From positions 1 to 64,000 of the forward strand of contig NZ_BNCJ01000012.1 in the NCBI RefSeq assembly GCF_014656415.1: a DNA stretch of 64,000 nt. Direction: 5' to 3'. This document shows positions 14,781 through 24,472 of this stretch, piece by piece (position 1 is the first letter of the stretch; each line of letters opens with the position of its first letter). The notes under the pieces were generated by a model. That model was given only the letters and a program-made list of their open reading frames with translations, did not search any database and was not told where the DNA came from. The translations under genes and the position numbers were made by a program. The stretch is from Seohaeicola zhoushanensis (GTDB taxonomy: Bacteria > Pseudomonadota > Alphaproteobacteria > Rhodobacterales > Rhodobacteraceae).

Positions 14781-17054
14781 TCAGCCGTATTGCGCCACCG
14801 GCGTGCCGGCGATGGCGGCGACGTTGAGGATCCCGCGCGAGGTGATCGAGGGCGAGACGATATGGGCCCTGTTGCCCATGCCCATCAGGATCGGCCCCAC
14901 TTCCAGCCCGCCGGCGCGCATCTTGAGGATATTGCGCACGCCGCTGGCGGCGTCGGCATGGGCAAAGACCAGCACGTTGGCCGGGCCTTCCATGCGCGAA
15001 TGGGGGAAGATGCGGGCGCGCAGCTCGGGGTCGAGCGCCGAGTCGACGTTCATCTCGCCCTCGTAGACGAAGCCGCGCGGCGTGGCGTCGAGCACGGCGA
15101 TGGCGTCGCGCACCCGCTGGCCCGAGGCTTCGGACTGGCTGCCGAACTGCGACTGCGAGCACATGGCCACCTTGGGCTCCAGCCCGAAGCGGCGGACGTG
15201 GCGGGCGGCGCCGATGGCGATCTCGGCCAGCTGCGCGGGGGTCGGTTCGTGGTGGACATGGGTGTCGGCGATGAACAGCGGGCCGTCTTCGAGGATCATC
15301 AGGCTGAGCGCGCCCTGCGGGTGCAGCCCCTCCTTGCCCAGCACCTGGGTGACGTAGTTCAGGTGCCAGCGGAATTCGCCGAAGGTGCCGCAGATCATGC
15401 TGTCGGCCTCGCCGCGGTGCACCATGATCGCGCCGATGGCGGTGGTATTGGTGCGCATGATCGCCTTGGCGAGGTCGGGCGTCACCCCGTTGCGCTGCAT
15501 CAGTTCGTGGTAGCTGTTCCAGTAGTCGTAATAGCGCGGGTCGTTCTCGGGGTTGACCAGTTCGAAGTCGCGACCGGGGCGCACATCCAGGCCGAAGCGT
15601 TCGCAGCGCTGCTCGATCACCTCGGGACGGCCGACAAGGATCGGCGTCTCGGTGGTCTCTTCCAGGATCGCCTGGGCGGCGCGCAGCACGCGCTCGTCCT
15701 CGCCCTCGGTCAGCACGATGCGGCGCGAGGCGGCGCGGGCGGCCTCGAAGACCGGGCGCATCAGCAGGGCCGAGCGGAACACCGTCTGCTTGAGTTTGGC
15801 CGCATAGGCGTCGAGGTTCTCGATCGGGCGCGTCGCCACGCCGGTCTCCATCGCCGCGCGGGCGACCGAGGTCGAGACCACGGCCATCAGGCGCGGATCG
15901 AAGGGCTTGGGAATCAGATAGTCGGCCCCGAAGGTCAGCTGCTCGCCGCGATAGGCCGCCGCCGCCTCGGCGCTGGTGGTGGCGCGGGCGAGCTGGGCGA
16001 TGCCGTCGATGCAGGCGAGCTCCATCTCGTCGTTGATCTCGGTCGCGCCGACGTCGAGCGCGCCGCGGAAGATGAAGGGGAAGCAGAGGACGTTGTTGAC
16101 CTGGTTGGGGAAATCGCTGCGTCCGGTGGCGATGATCGCGTCGGGCGCGGCTTCGCGGGCGAGGTCGGGCAGGATTTCCGGCGTCGGGTTGGCCAGCGCG
16201 AAGATCACCGGGCGGCGCGCCATCCTGCGCACCATGTCCTGGGTCAGCACGCCGGGGCCGGAGAGGCCGAGGAAGAGGTCAGCGCCCTCGATCACCTCGT
16301 CGAGCGTGCGCTTGTCGGTCTTCTGGGCAAAGCAGGACTTCTGCGGGTTCATGTCCACCTCGCGGCCCTCGTAGACAAGGCCGTGGATGTCGCAGAGCCA
16401 GACGTTCTCGCGCCTGACGCCCAGCTTGAGCAGCATGTTCAGGCAGGCGATGCCCGCCGCGCCGCCGCCTGTCGAGACGACCTTGACGTCTTCAAAGGCC
16501 TTCTCGGCCACGAAAAGCGCGTTCTTGGCCGCCGCGCCCACCACGATGGCGGTGCCGTGCTGGTCGTCGTGGAAGACCGGAATGTTCATCCGCTCGCGGC
16601 AGAGCTTCTCGACGATGAAGCAGTCGGGGGCCTTGATGTCTTCGAGGTTGATCGCGCCGAAGGTCGGTTCCAGCGAGCAGACGATCTCGGCCAGTTTCAC
16701 CGGGTCGGGTTCGTTCACCTCGATGTCGAAGCAGTCGATGCCGGCGAACTTCTTGAAGAGCACGGCCTTGCCCTCCATCACCGGCTTGGAGGCCAGCGCG
16801 CCGATATTGCCGAGGCCAAGCACGGCGGTGCCGTTCGAGATGACGGCGACGAGGTTGCCCCGCGTGGTGAAGCGCGCGGCATTGGCGGGGTCGGCCTTGA
16901 TTTCGAGGCAGGCCTCGGCCACGCCGGGGGAATAGGCGCGCGACAGGTCGCGTCCGTTGGCCAGCGGCTTGGTGGCGCGAATCTCGAGTTTGCCGGGCTT
17001 CGGGAACTCGTGATACATCAGCGCCGCCTGGCGCGGGTTATGGCTTTCGGACAC
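14781..17054 (-). CDS. maeB: NADP-dependent malic enzyme with phosphotransacetylase-like domain
   Basis: The 757-residue protein combines a malic enzyme (about 1-420) with a C-terminal phosphate acetyltransferase-like domain (about 430-757), the standard MaeB/TME layout. Visible malic enzyme motifs are SRAYSPGVAEAC with the catalytic region near residue 40, FHDDQHGTA (divalent metal and malate site) near 165, and the Rossmann segment VSTGGGAAGIACLN. The enzyme decarboxylates malate to pyruvate with NADP reduction. The PTA-like part is usually regulatory rather than catalytic. It starts with GTG at 17054 after AAAGGGGGCC. It supports gluconeogenic growth on acids made by the propionate and acyl-CoA genes nearby. 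Confidence 0.95.
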   Translation of the reverse strand: MSESHNPRQAALMYHEFPKPGKLEIRATKPLANGRDLSRAYSPGVAEACLEIKADPANAARFTTRGNLVAVISNGTAVLGLGNIGALASKPVMEGKAVLFKKFAGIDCFDIEVNEPDPVKLAEIVCSLEPTFGAINLEDIKAPDCFIVEKLCRERMNIPVFHDDQHGTAIVVGAAAKNALFVAEKAFEDVKVVSTGGGAAGIACLNMLLKLGVRRENVWLCDIHGLVYEGREVDMNPQKSCFAQKTDKRTLDEVIEGADLFLGLSGPGVLTQDMVRRMARRPVIFALANPTPEILPDLAREAAPDAIIATGRSDFPNQVNNVLCFPFIFRGALDVGATEINDEMELACIDGIAQLARATTSAEAAAAYRGEQLTFGADYLIPKPFDPRLMAVVSTSVARAAMETGVATRPIENLDAYAAKLKQTVFRSALLMRPVFEAARAASRRIVLTEGEDERVLRAAQAILEETTETPILVGRPEVIEQRCERFGLDVRPGRDFELVNPENDPRYYDYWNSYHELMQRNGVTPDLAKAIMRTNTTAIGAIMVHRGEADSMICGTFGEFRWHLNYVTQVLGKEGLHPQGALSLMILEDGPLFIADTHVHHEPTPAQLAEIAIGAARHVRRFGLEPKVAMCSQSQFGSQSEASGQRVRDAIAVLDATPRGFVYEGEMNVDSALDPELRARIFPHSRMEGPANVLVFAHADAASGVRNILKMRAGGLEVGPILMGMGNRAHIVSPSITSRGILNVAAIAGTPVAQYG

Positions 17055-17194
17055 GGTTCGGCCCCCTTTGCGAAATGTAGTTCAGCATTAAACTAGTTTC
17101 CCGGGCGGCAACAGGGGTCAAAATGCCCCGGCGCCCCTGCTTGCTATTTTCCGCGCGCCCGGCCACTGTTTTCCGCGAACCGGAGTGACGTGTG

Positions 17195-18280
17195 ATGAGC
17201 GATACCATAGCCGAAATGCGGCTGCCCACGAAAGAGCTGCGCGACGACATCCCCTTCTATACCAAGCGGCTGGGGATGCGGCTGGACATGATCTATCCCG
17301 CCGACGATCCCTCGACCGCGGTGTTCTCGGGCCACGGCCTGCGGCTGCGGATCGAGAAGGGCGCGCCCGAGGCGCCGGGGACGCTGCGCATCCTGACCGA
17401 GGACCCCGAGGGATTTGCTGGCGGCGAGCGCGTTCTGGTGGCGCCGAACGGCACGCGGATCGAGATCGAGGAGCGCAACCCGCCGGTGGTGATGCCGAAG
17501 ACCGAGCACGCCTTCGTGGTGCGCCGGCTGGCTGACCAGGCGCCGTGGATCATCGGGCGGGCGGGGATGCAGTATCGTGACCTGATCCCCTCGCGGCTGG
17601 GCGGGTCGATTATCGCCAGCCACATCCGCATTCCCGACGGCGGGCCGGTGCCGGACATGGTGCATTACCACAAGGTCGGCTTCCAGCTGATCTTCTGCGT
17701 CAACGGCTGGGTCGACGTGGTCTATGAAGACCAGGGGCCGAAGATGCGGCTGACGCCGGGCGATTGCTTCATCCAGCCGCCCGAGATCCGGCACCGGGTG
17801 CTCGAGGCCAGCGACAACGTGCAGGTGATCGAGATCGGCGTGCCGGCGGAACATGTGACCGAGATCGACCACGAGATGACCCTGCCCACCCCGCAGCTGC
17901 GCCCCGAGCGCGAATGGCAGGGGCAGCGGTTCGTCTACAATACGGCCGCAGGGGCCGAGTGGGCACTGTTCCGGCTGCCGGGCTATGTCGCCCGCGACAC
18001 CACGATTGCCGCCAATACCAAGGGCGTTGCCGGGGTGATGGTGGTGCGCAGGGGCGAGGGCGCACCGCAATGGGCGACCCATGACACCGACATCCTGTTC
18101 ACCTACGTGATGGAGGGCGACGTCACGCTGGAAGGCGAGGGCAAGGAGCCTTACCGCCTGACCAAGGGCGATGCCTTCGTGATCCCGCCGGGCATGAAGA
18201 CGCGGCTGTCCGATCCCAGCGCCGAGATGGAGCTGCTGGAAGTCAGCCTGCCGGGCGTGTTCGGGACCGTGCTGGGCTGA
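17195..18280 (+). CDS. VOC (glyoxalase-like) plus double-cupin fusion protein
   Basis: The 361-residue protein has three parts. Residues 5-95 look like a vicinal-oxygen-chelate (glyoxalase/bleomycin resistance) half module (MRLPTKELRDDIPFYTKRLG). Residues 140-225 form a cupin with His157, His159 and His200 as possible metal ligands. Residues 265-355 form a second cupin (ATHDTDILFTYVMEG) with fewer candidate ligands. The start is the ATG at 17195 after CGGAG. I infer a metal-dependent dioxygenase or isomerase acting on a small acid, but the substrate is unknown. It is divergent from maeB and sits alone. It could be a fusion conserved in Rhodobacterales. Confidence 0.75.
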   Translation: MSDTIAEMRLPTKELRDDIPFYTKRLGMRLDMIYPADDPSTAVFSGHGLRLRIEKGAPEAPGTLRILTEDPEGFAGGERVLVAPNGTRIEIEERNPPVVMPKTEHAFVVRRLADQAPWIIGRAGMQYRDLIPSRLGGSIIASHIRIPDGGPVPDMVHYHKVGFQLIFCVNGWVDVVYEDQGPKMRLTPGDCFIQPPEIRHRVLEASDNVQVIEIGVPAEHVTEIDHEMTLPTPQLRPEREWQGQRFVYNTAAGAEWALFRLPGYVARDTTIAANTKGVAGVMVVRRGEGAPQWATHDTDILFTYVMEGDVTLEGEGKEPYRLTKGDAFVIPPGMKTRLSDPSAEMELLEVSLPGVFGTVLG

Positions 18281-18286
18281 ACCGGC

Positions 18287-18484
18287 TCAGGCGTTCTCGA
18301 CCTCGTGCAGCAGGGCGATGCGGCGGCGGGCCTCGCTTTCGCTGAGGCCGGCCTCGAAGGCAAAGCCCAGCCGTTCGCTCAGGCGCATCAGCTCGGCCTC
18401 GGTCGAGGGGCGGGCGGGGGCGGCGTCGCCGGTGCCGGTGACGTGGCGCGTCTCCCAGGGATAGGCGGTTTCGGTCTTCTCCAT
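18287..18484 (-). CDS. Small hypothetical protein, DUF3072-like
   Basis: The 65-residue protein starts at the ATG at 18484, preceded by AAAGGAGG. The C-terminal half (RLSERLGFAFEAGLSESEAR followed by RRIALLHE) has the pattern seen in DUF3072: an alpha helix, a Phe-x-x-x-Leu turn, a Ser-glu-Ala-Arg-Arg-Ile helix. The N-terminal half is a linker rich in Thr, Pro and Ala. The function of DUF3072 is unknown. It converges on the cupin gene with 6 bases between the stops. Confidence 0.6.
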   Translation of the reverse strand: MEKTETAYPWETRHVTGTGDAAPARPSTEAELMRLSERLGFAFEAGLSESEARRRIALLHEVENA

Positions 18485-18600
18485 CGTGTCCTCCTTTCGG
18501 CGGGTATCGGGGAACAACGGGCCGGCGGCGCGAATGTTCCGCTTGCATCCCGCGCGGGCCTCCGGAACAGTTGGGGGCCTGGCAACAGGAGGTCAGTTAC

Positions 18601-18993
18601 GTGAATACCTTGCGCGAAGTCGCCGCCGCCGTGCGCGAGAACGCACATGCGCCCTATTCCAACTTCAAGGTCGGCGCGGCGATACGGGCCGGTTCGGGGC
18701 GCGTCTATGTCGGCTGCAACGTCGAGAACGTGGCCTATCCCGAGGGCACCTGCGCCGAGGCCGGGGCGATTGCCGCGATGTGCGCCGCCGGTGAATACGA
18801 GATTTCCGAGGTCTATGTGATCGCCGCCTCGCCCTCGCCGGTGCCGCCCTGCGGCGGCTGCCGCCAGAAGCTGGCCGAGTTCGGCAAGGGGGCTGTGCCG
18901 GTGACGCTGGCCACCACCACGGGGCAGGAGATGGCCACCACCATCGCGGCGCTGCTGCCGGGGGCCTTCGGCGCGGACCACATGGCCGGCTGA
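18601..18993 (+). CDS. cdd: Cytidine deaminase
   Basis: The enzyme deaminates cytidine and deoxycytidine to uridine and deoxyuridine. It is 130 residues, the normal length of the small tetrameric form. The zinc site is visible as Cys51 with catalytic Glu53 (TCAEAGAIAAM) and Cys84/Cys87 in PPCGGCRQ. I chose GTG at 18601 because AGGAGGT lies 7 bases upstream and the family starts here. It is the first gene of a rightward nucleoside salvage operon, with deoA starting 2 bases after its stop. Confidence 0.95.
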   Translation: MNTLREVAAAVRENAHAPYSNFKVGAAIRAGSGRVYVGCNVENVAYPEGTCAEAGAIAAMCAAGEYEISEVYVIAASPSPVPPCGGCRQKLAEFGKGAVPVTLATTTGQEMATTIAALLPGAFGADHMAG

Positions 18994-18994
18994 G

Positions 18995-20299
18995 ATGGAT
19001 GCCCGCTCGATCATCGCCAGGCTGCGCCGGCACCAGGCGCCCAGCGCCGAGGAGCTGCGCTGGTTCGCGCAGGGCCTGGCCGACCGCAGCGTCAGCGATG
19101 CGCAGGCGGGGGCCTTTGCCATGGCGGTCTGCATGGGCAGCCTCGGCACCGAGGGCCGCGCCGCGCTGACGCTGGCGATGCGCGACAGCGGGCGGGTGCT
19201 GCACTGGGCGCTGCCCGGCCCGGTGATCGACAAGCATTCTACCGGCGGGGTGGGCGACTGCGTCTCGCTGATCCTGGCGCCGGCCCTGGCGGAATGCGGA
19301 GGCTTCGTTCCGATGATCTCGGGCCGGGGGCTGGGCCATACCGGCGGCACGCTCGACAAGCTCGAGTCGATCCCCGGTTTCGCCACCATGCTGGGCCCCG
19401 AGCGGCTGGCCGAGATCGTCGCCAGGACCGGCTGCGCGATTGTCGGCGCGACCTCGGATATCGCGCCCGCCGACAAGCGGCTCTATGCGATCCGCGACGT
19501 GACCGCGACGGTCGAGAGCCTTGACCTCATCACCGCCTCGATCCTGTCCAAGAAACTGGCGGCCAGCCCCGACGCGCTGGTGCTTGACGTCAAGGTCGGC
19601 TCTGGCGCCTTCATGAAATCGGCCGATGAGGCGCGGGCGCTGGCGGTGGCCCTGACCGAGACCGCCACGGCGGCGGGCTGCCGCACCACGGCGGTGATCA
19701 GCGACATGAGCCAGCCGTTGGCCCCGGCGCTGGGCAATGCGCTGGAGGTGGCCGAGGTGATGAAGGTGCTGACCGGCGAGGAGACCGGCGCGCTGGTGCA
19801 GATCTGCGTGGCGCTGGGCGGCGTGCTGCTGGCCGATGCCGGGCTGGTCGATGACGTGCAGGAGGGGGCGGACAAGATCGCCGCCACCCTGTCGGACGGC
19901 CGCGCCGCCGACCGCTTCGGCCGCATGGTGGCGGCGCAGGGCGGGCCGCTGGCCTTCGTCGAGAACTGGGCGCGCTTCCTGCCCGAGGCCAACGTGATCC
20001 GCGAGGTCGCCGCGCCGCGCGCGGGCTATGTCGCCGCCATCGACGGCGAGGCGCTGGGGCTGGCGGTGGTCGCCCTTGGCGGCGGGCGGCAGGTCGAAAG
20101 CGATACGGTCGATCCGGCCGTGGGCCTCAGCGGGCTGGTGCGGCTGGGCGAGAAGGTCGACAAGGGCGCGCCGCTGGTGCAGGTCCATGCCGCGCGCGAG
20201 GACAGCGCCATGATGGCCGCCCGCGCGGTGCTGCGCGCGATCACCTTCTCGGACGAGCCGCCCGCGCTGCCCGAGTTGATCCGCGAGAGGATCGGCTGA
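18995..20299 (+). CDS. deoA: Thymidine phosphorylase
   Basis: The 434-residue enzyme cleaves thymidine (and deoxyuridine) with phosphate, giving the base and 2-deoxyribose-1-phosphate. Conserved elements are VIDKHSTGGVGDCVSL with the phosphate-binding Lys-His-Ser-Thr-Gly-Gly, MISGRGLGHTGGTLDKLESIPG (read in two parts), and the VKVGSGAFM loop. The gene starts 2 bases after cdd and overlaps deoB by one base, so translation is coupled. The product feeds deoB. Confidence 0.96.
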   Translation: MDARSIIARLRRHQAPSAEELRWFAQGLADRSVSDAQAGAFAMAVCMGSLGTEGRAALTLAMRDSGRVLHWALPGPVIDKHSTGGVGDCVSLILAPALAECGGFVPMISGRGLGHTGGTLDKLESIPGFATMLGPERLAEIVARTGCAIVGATSDIAPADKRLYAIRDVTATVESLDLITASILSKKLAASPDALVLDVKVGSGAFMKSADEARALAVALTETATAAGCRTTAVISDMSQPLAPALGNALEVAEVMKVLTGEETGALVQICVALGGVLLADAGLVDDVQEGADKIAATLSDGRAADRFGRMVAAQGGPLAFVENWARFLPEANVIREVAAPRAGYVAAIDGEALGLAVVALGGGRQVESDTVDPAVGLSGLVRLGEKVDKGAPLVQVHAAREDSAMMAARAVLRAITFSDEPPALPELIRERIG

Positions 20300-21510
20300 T
20301 GCCGCGCGCCTTCCTTGTCGTCATGGATTCCGTCGGCATCGGCGGCGCGCCGGATGCCGGGCGCTTCTTCAACGGCGACCTGCCCGACACCGGGGCCAAT
20401 ACGCTGGGCCATATCGCGCAGGCCTGCGCCGAGGGCCGCGCCGAGGAGGGCCGCAGCGGCCCGCTGCGCCTGCCGGCGCTGGCGGGGCTGGGGCTGGGCG
20501 CGGCGGTCAAGCTGGCCTCGGGACTGGAGCCGCAGGGGCTGGCGGGGCCGGTGACGGGGCGCTGGGGCGCCGCGACCGAGATTTCGCCCGGCAAGGACAC
20601 GCCCTCGGGGCATTGGGAACTGGCCGGGGTGCCGGTGCCCTGGGACTGGACCTATTTCCCAGATACGGTTCCGGCCTTCTCCGACGACCTCGCGCAGGCG
20701 GCGGCTGCGGCGGCCGGGACCGAGGGTATTCTTGGCAACTGCCACGCCTCGGGGACCGAGATCATCGCGCGGCTCGGGGCCGAGCATATGCGCAGCGGCT
20801 GGCCGATCTGCTATACCTCGGCCGACAGCGTGTTCCAGATCGCCGCGCATGAAGAGAGCTTCGGCCTCCAGCGCCTCTACCGGATGTGCGAGGAACTGGC
20901 CCCGCGCCTGCATGCGATGAAAGTGGGCCGGGCCATCGCGCGGCCCTTTGTCGGCAGCCCCGAGACCGGGTTCACCCGCACCACGAACCGGCACGACTAT
21001 GCTATTGCCCCGCCCGCGCCGGTGCTGACCAACTGGGTGCAGGCGGCGGGCCGGCGGGTGCATGCGGTGGGCAAGATCGGCGACATCTTCTCGATGCAGG
21101 GGATCGACACGCTGTCCAAGGGCAGCGACGCCGCGCTGATGGACCACCTGGCCCGGCTGGTGGACGAGGCCGAGGAGGGCAGCCTGACCTTCGCCAATTT
21201 CGTCGAGTTCGACAGCCTCTATGGCCACCGCCGCGATATCTCGGGCTATGCCCGCGCTCTGGAATGGTTCGATGCCCGCATCGGCGCGCTGCTGGCGCGG
21301 CTGCGGCCGGGCGACCTGATGGTGCTGACAGCCGATCACGGCAACGATCCGAGCTGGCCCGGTGGCGACCACACGCGCGAGCGGGTGCCGGTGCTTTGCG
21401 CCGGGGTGGGGGCGGGGACGCTGGGGCAGGTCGCCTTTGCCGACGTCGCCGCCAGCATCGCGGCGTATCTGGGCGTTGCGTCACAGGGGCCGGGGCGCAG
21501 CTTTCTCTGA
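20299..21510 (+). CDS. deoB: Phosphopentomutase
   Basis: The 403-residue metalloenzyme converts (deoxy)ribose-1-phosphate to the 5-phosphate, linking nucleoside breakdown to the pentose pathway. The alkaline-phosphatase-superfamily features are [15 protein letters not shown] at the N terminus (metal and catalytic Thr region), [11 protein letters not shown] near residue 110, and ADHGNDP plus GDHTRE near the C terminus, which carry metal-binding Asp and His. It overlaps deoA by one base (TGATG). No deoC is in the window, so the aldolase must be encoded elsewhere. Confidence 0.96.
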   Translation: MPRAFLVVMDSVGIGGAPDAGRFFNGDLPDTGANTLGHIAQACAEGRAEEGRSGPLRLPALAGLGLGAAVKLASGLEPQGLAGPVTGRWGAATEISPGKDTPSGHWELAGVPVPWDWTYFPDTVPAFSDDLAQAAAAAAGTEGILGNCHASGTEIIARLGAEHMRSGWPICYTSADSVFQIAAHEESFGLQRLYRMCEELAPRLHAMKVGRAIARPFVGSPETGFTRTTNRHDYAIAPPAPVLTNWVQAAGRRVHAVGKIGDIFSMQGIDTLSKGSDAALMDHLARLVDEAEEGSLTFANFVEFDSLYGHRRDISGYARALEWFDARIGALLARLRPGDLMVLTADHGNDPSWPGGDHTRERVPVLCAGVGAGTLGQVAFADVAASIAAYLGVASQGPGRSFL

Positions 21511-21577
21511 GCGGGGTGGCTTGCCCTTGGCGCGGAGCCGGACCAGAAAGGGAATGTCCACGAAAGGGAGCGCAGAC

Positions 21578-22210
21578 ATGGCCGAGCATCTTACCGTCGT
21601 CAATCACCCGCTGGTGCAGCACAAGCTGACGCTGATGCGGCAGAAGGATACGCCGACGGCGGTGTTCCGCCAGTTGCTGCGCGAGATCACCCAGTTCCTG
21701 CTCTACGAGGTCACCCGCGAACTGCCGATGACCAAGAAGCCGATCGAGACCCCGCTCGAGGAGATGGACGCCCCGACGCTGGCCGGCAAGAAGCTGGCGC
21801 TGGTCTCGATCCTGCGGGCCGGCAACGGGATGCTGGACGGCGCGCTGGAGCTGATCCCCTCGGCCCGCGTCGGCTTTGTCGGGCTCTACCGCGACGAGGC
21901 AACGCTGCAGCCGGTGCAATATTACTTCAAGGTGCCCGAGGCTTTGGAGGATCGGCTGGTGATCGCCGTCGACCCGATGCTGGCCACCGGCAACTCTTCG
22001 GCCGCCGCCGTCACCCTGCTCAAGGAGGCGGGCGCCAAGGACATCCGCTTCCTCTGCCTGCTGGCCGCACCCGAGGGCGTCGCGCGCATGAAGGACGCGC
22101 ACCCGGACGTGCAGATCGTCACCGCCTCGCTGGATCGCGGACTGAACAAGAAGGGCTATATCATGCCCGGACTGGGCGACGCGGGCGACCGGATGTTCGG
22201 TACGAAATAG
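21578..22210 (+). CDS. upp: Uracil phosphoribosyltransferase
   Basis: The 210-residue enzyme makes UMP from uracil and PRPP and completes the operon's pyrimidine salvage route. The PRPP loop [14 protein letters not shown] spans about 128-141 and the uracil-binding region [17 protein letters not shown] is near the C terminus. The ATG at 21578 follows AAAGGGAGC. The gap from deoB is 67 bases with no obvious terminator, so cotranscription is likely. Confidence 0.96.
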   Translation: MAEHLTVVNHPLVQHKLTLMRQKDTPTAVFRQLLREITQFLLYEVTRELPMTKKPIETPLEEMDAPTLAGKKLALVSILRAGNGMLDGALELIPSARVGFVGLYRDEATLQPVQYYFKVPEALEDRLVIAVDPMLATGNSSAAAVTLLKEAGAKDIRFLCLLAAPEGVARMKDAHPDVQIVTASLDRGLNKKGYIMPGLGDAGDRMFGTK

Positions 22211-22275
22211 GGGCCGGGCGCTAGACTCTCGGCGCGATTCGGGCCATCCTGCGCTAGATTTCGTAGGGGGGTCCG

Positions 22276-23238
22276 ATGCGTTCCGCAATTCTTATGGTGC
22301 TGACGCTATCCGTGGTGGCCTTTGCCTCTGGCGTGACCGCCGGTTCGGCCCCGGAGATCTCGGGCCCGGCGGAAGTGCCGCCCGCCAGCTACCCGGAACG
22401 CCAGTATATCGACAGCCGCGGCTGCGTCTTCATCCGCGCCGGGATCGGCGGGGTGACAACCTGGGTGCCACGGGTGGACCGGCAGCGCAACCCGGTCTGC
22501 GGCCATATGCCCTCGCTCGCGGCGGCGCGGCGCGAGGTGGCGCCGGTGGTGCGCGTCGTGGCGGCGCGGCCGGTGGCGGTGACGCCAAGGGTGGCGCAGC
22601 AGGCGGTCCGTGTGGTGCCCCAGCATGTCTACGACAACCGCCAGAACACCCGCAACGTGGCGGTGCCCAAGGGCTATCGCCCGGTCTGGACCGATGACCG
22701 GCTGAACCCGCACCGGGCCGAGCGCACCCTTGCGCCCAGCCTCGCCGCGCCGGTGGCCGGCGTGCCGCGCGGCTATCGCGGGGTTTGGCAGGACGACCGG
22801 CTGAACCTGCGCCGGGCGCAGGGCACGGCGCAGGGCGAGGCGGCGATGGGGCGGATCTGGGACGACTCGCTGCCGCGCGAGCTGCGCAGGGGCGCGCCTG
22901 CCGCGCGGGTGGTGACGGCGGACAACAACGCGCGGAACGGCAATTCGCCCTACTGGGAGCCGCCGGTGGGCCAGCCCGCCAGGGCGCAGCTTTCGACACG
23001 TTCGGACCCGGCGCTGGGCAAGCCGCTCTACGTCCGGCTCGCCGCCTATGGCGCCGCCGATGAGGCGCGCGGGGTGGCCGAGGGGCTGGCGCGGGGCGGG
23101 CTGTCGATGCGGCTCGGCAAGACCGGCAACGGCACCACGCTGGTGCTGGCCGGGCCCTACGGCTCGGAGGCCGAGGCCAGGGCCGCGCTCGCCGCGCTGC
23201 GCGGGGCGGGCTATCCGAAGGCCGCGCTGCTGCGCTGA
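22276..23238 (+). CDS. Exported SPOR-domain protein
   Basis: The 320-residue protein has an N-terminal signal peptide (about 1-22, ending SGVTA) and a C-terminal SPOR domain (about 245-320), which binds septal peptidoglycan. The N-terminal mature region carries QYIDSRGCVFIRAG followed by a WVPRVDRQRNPVCG segment with two cysteines, a block typical of Rhodobacterales SPOR proteins. The middle contains two degenerate repeats around GYRPVWTDDRLN and GYRGVWQDDRLN. It probably acts in the periplasm at cell division, but this is inferred from the domain. It lies 65 bases after upp and may or may not share its transcript. Confidence 0.82.
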   Translation: MRSAILMVLTLSVVAFASGVTAGSAPEISGPAEVPPASYPERQYIDSRGCVFIRAGIGGVTTWVPRVDRQRNPVCGHMPSLAAARREVAPVVRVVAARPVAVTPRVAQQAVRVVPQHVYDNRQNTRNVAVPKGYRPVWTDDRLNPHRAERTLAPSLAAPVAGVPRGYRGVWQDDRLNLRRAQGTAQGEAAMGRIWDDSLPRELRRGAPAARVVTADNNARNGNSPYWEPPVGQPARAQLSTRSDPALGKPLYVRLAAYGAADEARGVAEGLARGGLSMRLGKTGNGTTLVLAGPYGSEAEARAALAALRGAGYPKAALLR

Positions 23239-23242
23239 GCGC

Positions 23243-24256
23243 TCAGCCGCCGCAGATGTTCTGCACCTGCACCCAGTCGCGGTCCTTCAGGACCGGCGGC
23301 GGCGTCAGTCCCGTCATCGGGTCGGCCTCGACCAGGCCCAGCACCGACTCGCCGGTGATATCGAGCGCCATGGCATAGGGGCGCGAGGGCACCTCGGCCT
23401 TGGCGAAGGCCGCCAGCAGCCTGTCGTCGGGCAGCGCCGGGCGCGGCGCGGCAATGACCATCTCGGCATAGCGGTCGAGCATCTCGCGGCTCACCTCGCC
23501 CGTCGTGAGCAGGCGGAAGGAGGCCAGCACGCCACCCGCGCGCAGCAGGTCGCCCAACGGATCGAAGAGCTCGGCGCGGGTGCGCTCGGCCAGCACGTAG
23601 CCGGCGGCGACGGCGGGGTCCTCGTAATCCTCGATCAGCGCCTTGTTCAGCAGCACGACCGAGCCGGGCAGGTTCAGGCTCGACCGGACGCCGGCGGGCA
23701 GCACGACGATCTCGCGCACTTCGAGCCGGCGGGCGAGACGGGCCAGCGCCGGGGCGCTGGCGGTGGTGCGGCAGGCGCGGCCTGCGACCCGTTCGAGCCG
23801 GTCGAGCAGCGCCTCGCCGATCTCCATCCGCTTGACCTTGGGCACGACCTCGAGCGCGTGGCGGCGCATCGCGCCGGGCAGCCAGAACACCAGCAGGCCG
23901 ATCACCAGCGCGCTGATCGTGACCATGCCGACCAGCCGCAGCCGGCCGGGGCGCGGGCGCGAGCGGTCGACGGCAAGGCGCAGCCGGTCGAGCGCGGCGA
24001 TCATCTCGGTCTCGTTGGCGGCGAGTTCCAGCGTCTCGTCGGGGTCGCCGTCGGGGTGGAACAGGGCCGGGGTCTCGCCGGGGTTGTCGCGCTGGATCGC
24101 GGCCAGCGACCAATGGGTGAGCGCGCGGTTCTGGAAGTCGGAAATGGTGAGGGTGGCCTCGCCCACGGAAACGACCACCTCGCGGCGCTGGGCGTCGCTG
24201 GTGGGCCGCCAGAGGCCGGTCGCCTCGAGCCGCTGATATTTCCTGAGTGCGGTCAT
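23243..24256 (-). CDS. Single-pass membrane protein with degenerate M48-peptidase-like domain
   Basis: The 337-residue protein has a soluble N-terminal 100 residues, one membrane helix (about 105-125, VGMVTISALVIGLLVFWL), and a C-terminal domain. The segment SLNLPGSVVLLNKALIEDYE followed by DPAVAAGYVLAERTR aligns by eye with the M48 pattern ALPGG-strand, helix, then the zinc helix. The HExxH is replaced by LAERT, so zinc-dependent proteolysis is unlikely. A Cys near 160 and one near the C terminus could form a disulfide. I start at ATG 24256 (MTALRKYQRLE). The gene ends 4 bases after the SPOR gene on the opposite strand. Confidence 0.65.
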   Translation of the reverse strand: MTALRKYQRLEATGLWRPTSDAQRREVVVSVGEATLTISDFQNRALTHWSLAAIQRDNPGETPALFHPDGDPDETLELAANETEMIAALDRLRLAVDRSRPRPGRLRLVGMVTISALVIGLLVFWLPGAMRRHALEVVPKVKRMEIGEALLDRLERVAGRACRTTASAPALARLARRLEVREIVVLPAGVRSSLNLPGSVVLLNKALIEDYEDPAVAAGYVLAERTRAELFDPLGDLLRAGGVLASFRLLTTGEVSREMLDRYAEMVIAAPRPALPDDRLLAAFAKAEVPSRPYAMALDITGESVLGLVEADPMTGLTPPPVLKDRDWVQVQNICGG

Positions 24257-24472
24257 GCCTGGCAGGTCTGCCCGTGCCTTGTGTTTGCGACAGGGTAGCA
24301 CGGGTTCGGGGGCGGGGTAAATGGGGCGGGAATCACTTCCCCCGGCCGGGGAATGGGGTCAACTTCATGATTCAAATGGGTTTTCGAAATTGTCTCGCTG
24401 GCAGCCCGATCCGGGCGGATGAACGGCACGGCGGGCGGCCATTGGTTGCGCCGCCCGCTGTGCGGGCCACCC

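Noticed and set aside
14589-17096. 835-codon + strand open frame opposite maeB
   Set aside because: It mirrors maeB codon by codon. It also runs through the terminator hairpin at 14744-14776.
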